Assembly: GCA_947451385.1 (NCBI GenBank) | Contig: CANFYZ010000021.1 | Span: 1 to 47,347 of the forward strand | DNA from: Comamonadaceae bacterium | Lineage (GTDB): Bacteria; Pseudomonadota; Gammaproteobacteria; Burkholderiales; Burkholderiaceae_C | Reading direction: 5' to 3' | Length of the DNA: 47,347 nucleotides | Part shown: positions 25,057 through 32,822 of the stretch, piece by piece | How positions within the stretch are numbered: the first letter of the stretch is position 1 | Layout of the letters: the number at the start of each line of letters is the position of its first letter | Made by a program: the position numbers and the translations under genes | The notes under the pieces: generated by a model | Seen by the model: only the letters and a program-made list of their open reading frames with translations | Database searches by the model: none | What the model was told of the DNA's origin: nothing

Positions 25057-26868
25057 TCAGACCGTTTCGGCGTCTTCAGCCGGGTGGCGGGCGGCGTTGG
25101 CGGCGGCCTTGAACGGGTCTTGGCCGACGCGGCGCAGGGTCTCGATAAAGGCTTCCTGCTTGCCGTGGCTGGCGCTCAAGCGCAGTTGTTTGTAGGTGTC
25201 GAGGATGGCCTCGATCACGTCGGGTACTTCGAAGGAAGAGAACGAGGGGCCGACCACCTTGCCGGGCGTGGCCGCGCCAGACAGGTCTTTGCCGTCCGAG
25301 CCGCCGAGCGTCACCTGGTACCACTCCTTGCCGTCCTTGTCCACGCCCAGGATGCCGATGTGGCCCGAGTGATGGTGGCCGCAGGAGTTGATACAGCCGC
25401 TGATGTGAAAGTCGATGTGGCCCAGGTCTTCGAGCTCATCCAGGTCCTGGTAGCGCTCGAGCACGGCGTTGGCCGTCGGGATGGACCGGGCATTGGCCAA
25501 CGCGCAGTAGTCGCCGCCAGGGCAGGCGATCATGTCGGTCAAGAGGCCGACGTTGGGCTGGGCCACGCCCAGGGTTTTCGCTTCGAGCCAGAGCGCGTGC
25601 AACTGGTCCAGTCGCACCCAGGGCAGCAGCAGGTTTTGCGTGTGCGAGACGCGCGCTTCACCGGCCGAGTATTTTTCTACCAGGGTGGCGGCGGCATCGA
25701 GTTGCTCGGCCGTGGCGTCGCCTGGGGCGTAACCGGGGCGCTTGAAGGACAAGGACACAGCGCGCAGCTGTGGGTTGCGGTGGGGCCGCACATTGCGCGC
25801 CAGCCAGCGCGCAAAGGCGGGCGTTTTGGCAGCTTCGATGCCCAAGGCAGCTTCGGCCTGGGCCAGCCACTCGGCGGTGTGGGCCGGCAGGTTCAGGGCG
25901 GGGTCCACAAAACCAGCTTTCACCCGGTCCAACTCGGCTTGCGGCAGTGTGTGCGGCGCGCCGTCGCGCTCCAGGATTTCGCGGAACTCGGTCTCGACTT
26001 CGTCAAAGTAACGCTGACCTTCGGCCTTGACCAAAATCTTGATACGGGCTTTGTACTTGTTGTCGCGGCGGCCCCAGCGGTTGTAGACCCGCACCACCGC
26101 TTCGAGGTAGTTCATGATGTCCTGCCACGGCAGGAACTCGCGGATCACCACGCCGTTGATTGGCGTGCGGCCCATGCCACCCCCCACCAGGACCTTGAAG
26201 CCGACGTCGCCTTCGGCGTTCTTGAGGAGCTGCAGGCCCACGTCGTGCCAGCCAATGGCGGCGCGGTCTTCTGTCGCGCCGGTGATGGCGATCTTGAACT
26301 TGCGCGGCAGGTGCGCGAACTCGGGGTGCAGCGTGCTCCACTGGCGGATCAGCTCGGCGTAGGGGCGTGGATCGACGATTTCGTCGACGGCCACTCCGGC
26401 CAGCTCATCGGTGGTGGTGTTGCGGATGCAGTTGCCGCTGGTCTGAATGCCGTGCATGTTGACCGTGGCCAGCAGCTCCATCACGTCAGCGGACCGGGCC
26501 AGTGGGATCCAATTGAACTGCACGTTTTGGCGTGTGGTGAAGTGGCCGTAGTTGGTGGTCAGTTTGGGGGCCAAACCGGGCAGCTTGTCTTGCGTCGCCT
26601 GGGCCTCGGCCAGCAGGGTGGCATCGGGCGTGTCGTATTCGCGGGCGATGCGAGCCAGCACCTGGAGCTGAGCGGCGTTGATCTCGCCATAGGGCACGGC
26701 CACGCGCAGCATGGGCGCGTAGCGCTGCACATACCAGCCGTTTTGCAGGCGCAGGGGGCGAAACTGCTCGTCGGTCAACTGACCGGCTTGCCAGCGCTCC
26801 AGTTGGTCACGGTGCTCGGCCGCACGTGCGCGGACAAAGGCTTTGTCGAATTCGGTGTATTGGTACAT
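25057..26868 (-). CDS. cysI: sulfite reductase hemoprotein (nitrite/sulfite reductase family)
   Basis: CysI reduces sulfite to sulfide by six electrons using coupled siroheme and a 4Fe-4S cluster. The 603-residue product has both ferredoxin-like half domains (HFTTRQNVQFNWI, NVMLxT-type TSGNCIRNTTTD) and the cluster ligands in ACPGGDYCALA and SGCINSCGHHH. The RNTTTD segment and general length fit ferredoxin-dependent enzymes rather than an NADPH enzyme with CysJ. It is first in the minus-strand operon cysI-DUF934-cysH-cysD-cysN, followed by fdxA and an FNR gene. A promoter-like element lies about 85 bp upstream. Confidence 0.94.
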   Translation of the reverse strand: MYQYTEFDKAFVRARAAEHRDQLERWQAGQLTDEQFRPLRLQNGWYVQRYAPMLRVAVPYGEINAAQLQVLARIAREYDTPDATLLAEAQATQDKLPGLAPKLTTNYGHFTTRQNVQFNWIPLARSADVMELLATVNMHGIQTSGNCIRNTTTDELAGVAVDEIVDPRPYAELIRQWSTLHPEFAHLPRKFKIAITGATEDRAAIGWHDVGLQLLKNAEGDVGFKVLVGGGMGRTPINGVVIREFLPWQDIMNYLEAVVRVYNRWGRRDNKYKARIKILVKAEGQRYFDEVETEFREILERDGAPHTLPQAELDRVKAGFVDPALNLPAHTAEWLAQAEAALGIEAAKTPAFARWLARNVRPHRNPQLRAVSLSFKRPGYAPGDATAEQLDAAATLVEKYSAGEARVSHTQNLLLPWVRLDQLHALWLEAKTLGVAQPNVGLLTDMIACPGGDYCALANARSIPTANAVLERYQDLDELEDLGHIDFHISGCINSCGHHHSGHIGILGVDKDGKEWYQVTLGGSDGKDLSGAATPGKVVGPSFSSFEVPDVIEAILDTYKQLRLSASHGKQEAFIETLRRVGQDPFKAAANAARHPAEDAETV

Positions 26869-26950
26869 ACAAAAGGGATGAAAAAAATCAAATCAAAACC
26901 AGGGGGGGTACCGGCCCATGCCAGCCCATCAATCCGCCATCCAGGGCGGG

Positions 26951-26992
26951 ACTTTAGTCGCTCTTTATGCCAAAACCAACGATTTATTGGTT
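26951..26992 (-). promoter_or_regulatory. cysI: probable cysI operon promoter with dyad at -35
   Basis: On the minus strand, TTGGTT (26979-26974), a 17-base spacer and TAAAGT (26956-26951) form a sigma70-like promoter. Its -35 hexamer is one arm of an inverted repeat AACCAA-N7-TTGGTT (26974-26992). A dyad overlapping -35 is where a LysR-type activator such as CysB would act. The leader would be about 75 bases. Confidence 0.5.
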
Positions 26993-26999
26993 GTACATA

Positions 27000-27016
27000 T
27001 ATGCTAGATGAGCATA
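27000..27016. repeat. perfect inverted repeat TATGCT-N5-AGCATA
   Basis: The 6-bp arms with a 5-base loop lie just after the MFS gene stop and 8 bp beyond the dyad at the cysI promoter. No U-run follows on either strand, so it is not a standard terminator. It may be a second upstream activator site for the cys promoter. Confidence 0.4.
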
Positions 27017-27026
27017 AGCGCGGGGT

Positions 27027-28265
27027 TCAGGCCGGTGCGGCGGCGTTGCGCTCGGCCAGGATTCGGGCCGAAGGCTGGATGTTCATGGTCATTTGGAACA
27101 AGCCTGCGGCCAAGCCGATGGCCACCGCACCTTGCCAAGCCAGGTCGTAATTGCCCAGGCGGCTGTAAATCAAACCGCCGCCCCAGGCACCGATGAACGA
27201 GCCGACCTGGTGGCTCAAAAAGGCCACACCCGACAGCGTGGCCATGTAGCGCAGGCCAAACAGGTGAATCACCAGGCCCGAGACCAAGGGCACCACGCCC
27301 AGCCACAAGGTGCCCATGGCCGCGGCAAAAACCAGGGTGCTGGTGGGGGTGGGTGGCACGACAAAGTAAGCCGCAATGCACAGGGAGCGCAGCACGTAAA
27401 TGCCGCCCAGCAAAAACCGCTTGGAATACAGGCCGCCCAACCAGCCAAACAGATACGACCCGAGCACATTGAACAGCCCCACCAAGGCCAGGGCGGTGCT
27501 GCCCACGCTGGGGTCGATGCCGCAAATGTCCAGGTAAGTCGGCAGGTGGGTGGTGATGAAAACCAGCTGCAAACCACACACAAAAAAGGCAATCGCCAAA
27601 ACCACATACCCTTTGTGGCCCAGCGCTTCGCGAATGGCTTCGGTCACGGTTTGCGAGGCGCCCAGCACGGCAGGCACCTCGATCTGGTCAGCCCGACTGG
27701 CCATCCAGGCGGCGGGCAACATGACGCTGGCCAGGCCCAGAAAACCGATCAGCGCCGTTTGCCAACCTGCGGTGGAAATCAGATGCTGGGCCAGCGGGGA
27801 GGCCAGGGTCAGTCCGAGCGACCCCAACGCCGAGACCGAGCCCATGGCCAGGCTGCGCTTGGCAGGGGAGACGGTTTTGGCGGTCACGCTCATGGCGATG
27901 TTCGAGGCCGTGCAGGACAGCGCCAGCCCCACGCACAGGCCCATGCCCAGCGTCACGCTCCAGGCCGAGGTGGCGGTCATGGCAAACGCCAAACCCAGGG
28001 CGTACACCAGCACGCCAAACAGGGCCACGGGCCTGGCGCCATGCCGGTCAGCAAAGATGCCCATGAAGGGCTGGGTGGCCCCCCAAACAATGTTTTGGAT
28101 GGCAATGGCCAGTGAAAAATCGGCGGCGGTGATGCCGATGTCGCGGATCATGTGCGGCTGCAGCAAGCCAAAGCTTTGGCGCATGCCCATGGCCAGGCTC
28201 AGCATGGTGGCGGCGCCGCCCAGGATCAACAAGGTGTTCCAGCGTGACAGGTCAGTTTGTTTCAT
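27027..28265 (-). CDS. MFS permease, monocarboxylate-transporter-like
   Basis: The 412-residue protein has about 12 hydrophobic segments and MFS marks: GIFADRHGARPVALFG after helix 2 and a repeat-like GWLGGLYSKRFLLGG in the second half. The opening (GMRQSFGLLQPHMIRDIG) and TATSAWSVTLGMGLCVGLA resemble the YcxA/monocarboxylate group of uncharacterised bacterial permeases. It would act in the inner membrane. The gene is on the same strand as cysI and 158 bp upstream of it, and shows no sulfur-specific feature. Substrate not recognised. Confidence 0.85.
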   Translation of the reverse strand: MKQTDLSRWNTLLILGGAATMLSLAMGMRQSFGLLQPHMIRDIGITAADFSLAIAIQNIVWGATQPFMGIFADRHGARPVALFGVLVYALGLAFAMTATSAWSVTLGMGLCVGLALSCTASNIAMSVTAKTVSPAKRSLAMGSVSALGSLGLTLASPLAQHLISTAGWQTALIGFLGLASVMLPAAWMASRADQIEVPAVLGASQTVTEAIREALGHKGYVVLAIAFFVCGLQLVFITTHLPTYLDICGIDPSVGSTALALVGLFNVLGSYLFGWLGGLYSKRFLLGGIYVLRSLCIAAYFVVPPTPTSTLVFAAAMGTLWLGVVPLVSGLVIHLFGLRYMATLSGVAFLSHQVGSFIGAWGGGLIYSRLGNYDLAWQGAVAIGLAAGLFQMTMNIQPSARILAERNAAAPA

Positions 28266-28328
28266 GGCGTAATTATTCTGAAACCAGCGCTCAGGCTTGG
28301 CATATGGGAGACAGGTGGGAGACAGGTG

Positions 28329-29543
28329 TTAACGGGCGCCTTTGGCAAAGCGTTGCGCCGCCACATGCTTGGCCAATTCGGACTGCAGCGGGTGCGGCTG
28401 GCCGGTCAAGAGGCTGGCGATGGCCTCGCCGCACAGCACCGACAAGCTGATGCCGCGCGCGCCCATGCCGGTGCACAGGTGCAAGCCGGGCCAGCGCACC
28501 GGGTCGACGGGCCCCACCGCAGGCAGCCGGTCGGGCAGGGTGCAGCGCACACCGGCCCAACCTTGGATCTGTTCGGGGGCAAAACCCGGAGCCATGCCTT
28601 CGGCCAATGCCGGCAGCAAAGTGTTCAACCGGGTCTGGTTGGCGGCGTGGTCTTCGGTGCGCACCGGGGCTTGGGTGCAATCGCGTTCAAAAGTGGAACC
28701 GATGAACCAATGCGCTTCCGCTTGGCCCGGGGCGGCCACGCCGCTGATGAAGCTGCCGTGGCCGTTGACCGGAAAGGGCGGCAACTGCGCTTGCGTGGCC
28801 GCAGGCAGATCGGCCACCTTGCCAAAGCTGATTTGCCCGCGCAGGGGGTGCAGCGGGAAATTCAGTCCGACCTCGGGGTCGCTGTCGACCAGACCTTGGA
28901 GCAGGCCTGCGGTGTCAAAAGCACTGGCCAGCACCACATCAGGGGTGAGGGTCAGCAACTGGCCTTGGGCGTCCCACAAGGACCACCCGGCGCTGCTGTA
29001 AGAGATTCGCTGCACCGCACAGCCCAGACGCAGCGTGATGCCGGGCGTGGCCAGTTGCGCTGCGACCAAACGCTGCGGCCGCAGCCAAGCGGCCTGGCTG
29101 TGCCACAAGGCGGGGGTGCCACTGGGCAAACCTGCGGCGGTCACTTGGGCCGTGCTGGCGCGGGTGCTCCACTGTTCGTGTTCTTGGGGCAGGGCTTTGC
29201 CCGAGGGCAGTTCGCGTTTGCCTTTGATGCGGTGTTCCAGCACGCCACTCCAACCCCAGTCGGCGGCAGTGAGGTGCCCGCTGTCAGTGAGCGACTGCGC
29301 CCGCGCCAGCGTGGCTTGCACGCCCGCACGGGTGATGCGCGACAAGATGTTGTCGTCAGGCGAGACATGCGGTGCGGCCAAACCCACCGGCAGGCCGGAA
29401 GCGCCTGCACCTAAATCGGTTGCGGCTTCTAAGACCAGCACCTGCCAGCCGCGCTGCGCCAAGCTGGCGGCGACAGCGGCACCCGACAGGCCAGCGCCCA
29501 CCACCGTGATGTGGTGGTCACCGCCTTCGCGCAGGTCGGACAC
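28329..29543 (-). CDS. FAD-dependent oxidoreductase, MnmC C-terminal-like
   Basis: This DAO-fold protein has an N-terminal HITVVGAGLSGAAVAASLAQ FAD site and a GASGLPVGLAAPHVSPDDN segment typical of the MnmC FAD domain. RTEDHAANQTRL, RCTLPDRLPAVGPV and an AAQRF ending match MnmC further. That domain turns cmnm5s2U34 into nm5s2U34 in tRNA; the methyltransferase half is missing here, so it would be a stand-alone MnmC2 type. GTG at 29543, one base after the yggX stop, is proposed (404 residues). A TTG at 29597 would add 18 residues that merely overlap yggX. A generic D-amino-acid-oxidase-like role is the alternative. Confidence 0.75.
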   Translation of the reverse strand: MSDLREGGDHHITVVGAGLSGAAVAASLAQRGWQVLVLEAATDLGAGASGLPVGLAAPHVSPDDNILSRITRAGVQATLARAQSLTDSGHLTAADWGWSGVLEHRIKGKRELPSGKALPQEHEQWSTRASTAQVTAAGLPSGTPALWHSQAAWLRPQRLVAAQLATPGITLRLGCAVQRISYSSAGWSLWDAQGQLLTLTPDVVLASAFDTAGLLQGLVDSDPEVGLNFPLHPLRGQISFGKVADLPAATQAQLPPFPVNGHGSFISGVAAPGQAEAHWFIGSTFERDCTQAPVRTEDHAANQTRLNTLLPALAEGMAPGFAPEQIQGWAGVRCTLPDRLPAVGPVDPVRWPGLHLCTGMGARGISLSVLCGEAIASLLTGQPHPLQSELAKHVAAQRFAKGAR

Positions 29544-29544
29544 C

Positions 29545-29820
29545 TCAGGCGCTGGGAGGCGGCACGTAGCCTTGGGCTGCGTCGGCACCGCCGCCAAAGA
29601 AATGGTTTTCCATCTGGCGGGCCAGGTACTGGCGCGCGCGCAGGTCGGCCAAGTTCAAGCGGTTCTCATTCACCAACATGGTTTGGTGCTTGAGCCAGTC
29701 GGCCCAGGCTTGCTTGCTCACGCCTTGCCAAATGCGTTTGCCCAGCTCGCCCGGGTAGGGAGGAAAGTCCAAGCCTTCGGCTTCCATGCCCAATTTGATG
29801 CAGTTGACGGTGCGTGCCAT
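29545..29820 (-). CDS. yggX: YggX family Fe(II)-trafficking / oxidative protection protein
   Basis: The protein has 91 residues from ATG 29820, with AAAGGACT upstream. It carries the YggX hallmarks: [52 protein letters not shown] and [14 protein letters not shown]. YggX protects iron-sulfur clusters from oxidative damage and may handle labile Fe(II), with Cys7 conserved. It is cytoplasmic. It is divergent from fpr, another oxidative-stress gene, with a 249 bp shared region full of hairpins. The MnmC-like gene follows directly on the same strand. Confidence 0.95.
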   Translation of the reverse strand: MARTVNCIKLGMEAEGLDFPPYPGELGKRIWQGVSKQAWADWLKHQTMLVNENRLNLADLRARQYLARQMENHFFGGGADAAQGYVPPPSA

Positions 29821-29857
29821 GACGAGTCCTTTGAAAATCGCTAAAGAAGCAGCGGTT

Positions 29858-29890
29858 ATACGGATATAAAATCTTCGTATTTCCACGAAT
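29858..29890. promoter_or_regulatory. candidate regulator site in the yggX-fpr region
   Basis: ATACG (29858-29862) is inverted at 29876-29880 as CGTAT, and TTCG (29874-29877) pairs with CGAA (29886-29889). Overlapping AT-rich dyads of this kind are common LysR-type sites, and fpr genes in relatives of Pseudomonas are controlled by a LysR protein (FinR). This is a weak, pattern-only call. Confidence 0.3.
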
Positions 29891-29913
29891 AAGGTGGGGC
29901 CGGCAAAATCGGA

Positions 29914-29988
29914 GGTCTGAGGTTGTCCTCTGACCCTGTCGCCATGTCGCCATGGCGCCGAAACGGCGCTTGCAAGCCCTTGACAGGG
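29914..29988 (+). other. hairpin-rich leader upstream of fpr
   Basis: GGTC-t-GAGG pairs with CCTC-t-GACC (29914-29935), and GCGCCG-AAA-CGGCGC forms a very stable hairpin (29955-29969). An outer CCCTGTC (29934-29940) can pair with GACAGGG (29982-29988). The region lies 80-155 bp before the fpr ATG. It may be leader RNA structure or a REP-like element; no known riboswitch class was recognised. Confidence 0.4.
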
Positions 29989-30069
29989 CGACACTTTAGC
30001 AAGCTTTGGCCTGTCCTTCTTTCTGCAGGGTTTGAAGACCTTGTCTTTTTTTCAACCACACGAGTTGTC

Positions 30070-30846
30070 ATGAGTGCATTTCTCGAAGAGCGCGTCCTGA
30101 GCGTTCACCACTGGACGGATCGTTTGTTCAGTTTCACCACCACCCGCGATCAAGCCCTGCGCTTTTCCAACGGCCACTTCACCATGATCGGTTTGCGCGG
30201 CGAGAACGGCAAACCCTTGCTGCGCGCCTACAGCATTGCCAGCGCCAATTACGAAGAGCATTTGGAGTTCTTGAGCATCAAGGTGCCGGACGGCCCTTTG
30301 ACCTCCAAGTTGCAGCACATCCAGGTCGGCGACACCATCGTCGTCGGTCGCAAGCCGACCGGCACCTTGCTGATCGACTATTTGCTGCCCGGTAAACGCC
30401 TGTATTTGATCGGTACCGGCACCGGCCTGGCACCGTTCATGAGCATCATTCGCGACCCTGACACTTACGAACGCTTTGAGCAGGTGTTTTTGTTGCACGG
30501 TGTGCGCCAGGTGAATGAGCTGGCCTACCACGACTACATCACCCAAGAGTTGCCGCAGAACGAGTTTTTGGGCGAGATGGTCAGCCAGCAACTCACTTAC
30601 TACCCCACCGTGACGCGTGAGCCGTTTAAAAACCAGGGCCGCGTGACGGACCTGATGGAAAGCGGCAAGCTGTTTGAAGACTTGGGCGTATCGCCACTCA
30701 ACCCGGCTGAAGACCGGGTCATGATTTGCGGCAGCCCCGAAATGTTGCGTGACCTCAAAGCCCTGTGCGAAAAGAACGGCCTGCCCGAGGGCAACACCAC
30801 CAAACCGGGTGCCTTTGTGATCGAGCGGGCTTTCGCCGAAAGTTAA
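30070..30846 (+). CDS. fpr: ferredoxin/flavodoxin-NADP(+) reductase
   Basis: Fpr exchanges electrons between NADPH and ferredoxin or flavodoxin and helps keep iron-sulfur repair going under oxidative stress. The 258-residue product has the FAD motif RAYSIASANYEE, the NADP segment LIGTGTGLAPFMSIIRDP, MICGSPEMLRDL and a C-terminal FVIERAFAES. The tail resembles the Azotobacter/Pseudomonas subclass, where the ending residues stack over FAD. ATG at 30070 is used; the open frame upstream lies in a hairpin-rich leader. It is the second FNR of the window and is unrelated in fold to the one at 20222. Confidence 0.93.
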   Translation: MSAFLEERVLSVHHWTDRLFSFTTTRDQALRFSNGHFTMIGLRGENGKPLLRAYSIASANYEEHLEFLSIKVPDGPLTSKLQHIQVGDTIVVGRKPTGTLLIDYLLPGKRLYLIGTGTGLAPFMSIIRDPDTYERFEQVFLLHGVRQVNELAYHDYITQELPQNEFLGEMVSQQLTYYPTVTREPFKNQGRVTDLMESGKLFEDLGVSPLNPAEDRVMICGSPEMLRDLKALCEKNGLPEGNTTKPGAFVIERAFAES

Positions 30847-30855
30847 ACTCCGCGG

Positions 30856-31365
30856 ATGTTCCTCAAGCCCCCTCCGTTCCGCAAGGTCTTTGGCCTGATC
30901 GCGTTGGTCTGTGCGGCCATGCTGGCATTTGGCTTGTACCTGCAAGAGGTGGAGGGGTTGAACCCGTGTCCCATGTGCATCGTGCAGCGTTACGCCTTGA
31001 TCGGTGTGGCGCTGCTGGCGCTGCTGGGCTCGCGCTTGCAGCGCTACGGCCGCATGGCGGCAGTGGCTGCGCTGGTCATGCTGATGGCCGGGTTTGGGGC
31101 CTTTGTGGCGGCGCGCCAAAGTTGGCTGCAGTGGTACCCGCCCGAGATCGTCACCTGCGGTCGTGACCTGTACGGCATGATCGAAAACTTCCCGCTGCAG
31201 CGGGTCATTCCCTTGGTCTTCAAGGGCAGCGGCGATTGCACCAAGGTCGACTGGACCTTTCTGGGCGGCTCGATCGCTAACTGGTCTTTCGTGTGTTTTG
31301 TCGGCTTTGCGCTGGTCGGCGCCGCGATCTTTTTCAAAGCCCTGCGCCAAAGGCGCATGGGTTAA
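30856..31365 (+). CDS. dsbB: disulfide bond formation protein B
   Basis: This inner-membrane protein of 169 residues reoxidises DsbA and passes electrons to quinone. Four membrane segments are visible (about 10-30, 43-60, 67-86 and 142-162). The first periplasmic loop has C38-P-M-C41 and the second has C101 and C128, the full set of redox cysteines. Arg45 after the CxxC (IVQR) corresponds to the quinone-site Arg. It starts 9 bp after fpr and may share its transcript. Two tandem hairpins follow its stop codon. Confidence 0.94.
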   Translation: MFLKPPPFRKVFGLIALVCAAMLAFGLYLQEVEGLNPCPMCIVQRYALIGVALLALLGSRLQRYGRMAAVAALVMLMAGFGAFVAARQSWLQWYPPEIVTCGRDLYGMIENFPLQRVIPLVFKGSGDCTKVDWTFLGGSIANWSFVCFVGFALVGAAIFFKALRQRRMG

Positions 31366-31408
31366 GCCCTAAAGGCGCTTGGGCTGAGCCCCAGAGGCGC
31401 TGGGGCTG
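31365..31408. repeat. tandem 22-bp palindromic repeat between dsbB and argA
   Basis: Two adjoining 22-bp copies (31365-31386 and 31387-31408) each fold into a hairpin. The second is perfect: AGCCCCAG-N5-CTGGGGCT. They sit between convergent dsbB and argA, overlapping the last base of the dsbB stop. They probably act as a two-way transcription end or mRNA-stabilising element, although no U-run follows directly. Confidence 0.6.
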
Positions 31409-31415
31409 AACCGCT

Positions 31416-32765
31416 TCAGCTGAGCTTTTTCACCAGCACTTGGCTCTTGCGGTCCCAGTTGTATTTGCGCTTGCGCGCTTCGGGCAGCCAATCCGGGTCC
31501 ATCTGCACAAAACCGCGCTTGATGAACCAGTGCATGGTGCGCGTGGTCAGCACAAAGATGCTGTTCAGTCCCATGGCGCGGGCCCGTTGTTCCACACGCT
31601 TCAACACCTTCTCGCCATCGCCCTGGCCTTGCGATTGGGGTGACACCGTGAGGGCCGCCATCTCGGCGGTTCGGGCTTCGGGGTAAGGGTAGAGCGCGGC
31701 GCAGGCGAAGATCACGCCATCGTGCTCGATGATGGTGTAGTGGTCCACATCGCGCTCGATCTCGGTGCGGTTGCGTTTGACCAAGGTGCCATCGTTTTCA
31801 AACGGCTCAATCAGTTGCAAGATGCCGCCCACATCGTCGGCCGTGGCTTCGCGCAACTCCTCGAGCTTTTCATCGATGACCATGGTGCCAATGCCATCGT
31901 GCACATACACCTCAAGCAGCAAGGCACCGTCGACTGCGAAAGGCAGGATGTGTGAGCGCTCCACACCTTCTTCGCAGGCTTTGACGCAGTGTTGTAAATA
32001 AAAGCCGATGTCGGTCGGCTCGGTCGGTGCCGGAGCCTCGGCCAGCAACTGTTTGGCCACCGCCAAGGGCAGCTCGGTGTCGATCGGGTTGTCTTCACTG
32101 GCTGGCTCGTGCGGCTTGATGCGAATGCCATGCGTTTCGGTCAAGAAGATCAGCTTGTCGGCTTGCAACTCGGCGGCCACGCTGGTGGCCACTTCTTCCA
32201 TGGTCAGATTGAAGGCCTCACCGGTGGGTGAAAAACCGAAGGGCGAAAGCAGCACCATCGCGCCCATGTCCAGCGTGCGGGTGATGCCCAGCACGTCCAC
32301 CTTGCGAACCAGTCCGGAATGCATGAAGTCCACCCCGTCCACAATGCCAACGGGCCGGGCGGTGATGAAGTTGCCGGAAATCACCCGCACCGTCGAACCG
32401 GCCATGGGGGTGTTGGGCAAGCCTTGGCTGAAGGCGGCTTCAATTTCATAGCGCAGCTGGCCGGCCGCCTCTTGGGCGCAGTCCAGCGAAATCTCATCGG
32501 TGATGCGGATGCCTTTGGCGTATTTGGGGGTGTGCCCTTTGGCAGCCAATTGCTCGTTCACCTGCGGGCGAAAGCCATGTACCAACACGATTTTCACGCC
32601 CATGCTTTGGATCAATGCCAAGTCTTGCGCCAAGTTGTGCAGCTTGCCCGCGGCAATGGCTTCGCCCGCAATGCCCACCACAAAGGTCTTGCCCCGGTGC
32701 ATGTGGATGTAGGGCGCGACCGAGCGGAACCAGGGCACGAAGGTGAAATTGAAAACAGTGGACAT
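31416..32765 (-). CDS. argA: amino-acid N-acetyltransferase (N-acetylglutamate synthase)
   Basis: ArgA makes N-acetylglutamate from glutamate and acetyl-CoA, the first step of arginine synthesis. The 449-residue classical form has an amino-acid-kinase domain (KTFVVGIAGEAIAAG, IVLVHGFRPQVNEQL, GIVDGVDFMHSGLVRKVD) and a C-terminal GNAT domain (AALTVSPQSQGQGDGEKVLK, the acetyl-CoA loop). It starts at ATG 32765; the open frame extending to 33635 is antisense to hrpA and is rejected. Arginine feedback usually acts through the kinase-like domain. It is divergent from hrpA, with only 57 bp between. Confidence 0.94.
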   Translation of the reverse strand: MSTVFNFTFVPWFRSVAPYIHMHRGKTFVVGIAGEAIAAGKLHNLAQDLALIQSMGVKIVLVHGFRPQVNEQLAAKGHTPKYAKGIRITDEISLDCAQEAAGQLRYEIEAAFSQGLPNTPMAGSTVRVISGNFITARPVGIVDGVDFMHSGLVRKVDVLGITRTLDMGAMVLLSPFGFSPTGEAFNLTMEEVATSVAAELQADKLIFLTETHGIRIKPHEPASEDNPIDTELPLAVAKQLLAEAPAPTEPTDIGFYLQHCVKACEEGVERSHILPFAVDGALLLEVYVHDGIGTMVIDEKLEELREATADDVGGILQLIEPFENDGTLVKRNRTEIERDVDHYTIIEHDGVIFACAALYPYPEARTAEMAALTVSPQSQGQGDGEKVLKRVEQRARAMGLNSIFVLTTRTMHWFIKRGFVQMDPDWLPEARKRKYNWDRKSQVLVKKLS

Positions 32766-32822
32766 GGGCAAGCTATGACAAGGTGGACGGGGGACAGCGG
32801 ATAATTCAGGCTTGTCCAAGCG

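Noticed and set aside
24640..27150. 836-codon open frame on the plus strand
   Set aside because: It is antisense to the whole cysI-DUF934-cysH block, whose protein motifs are unmistakable. Its translation has no recognisable domain and comes from GC-rich codon bias.
27093..29414. Two long plus-strand frames opposite the MFS and MnmC-like genes
   Set aside because: Both are antisense to genes with clear membrane or FAD motifs and have no family features.
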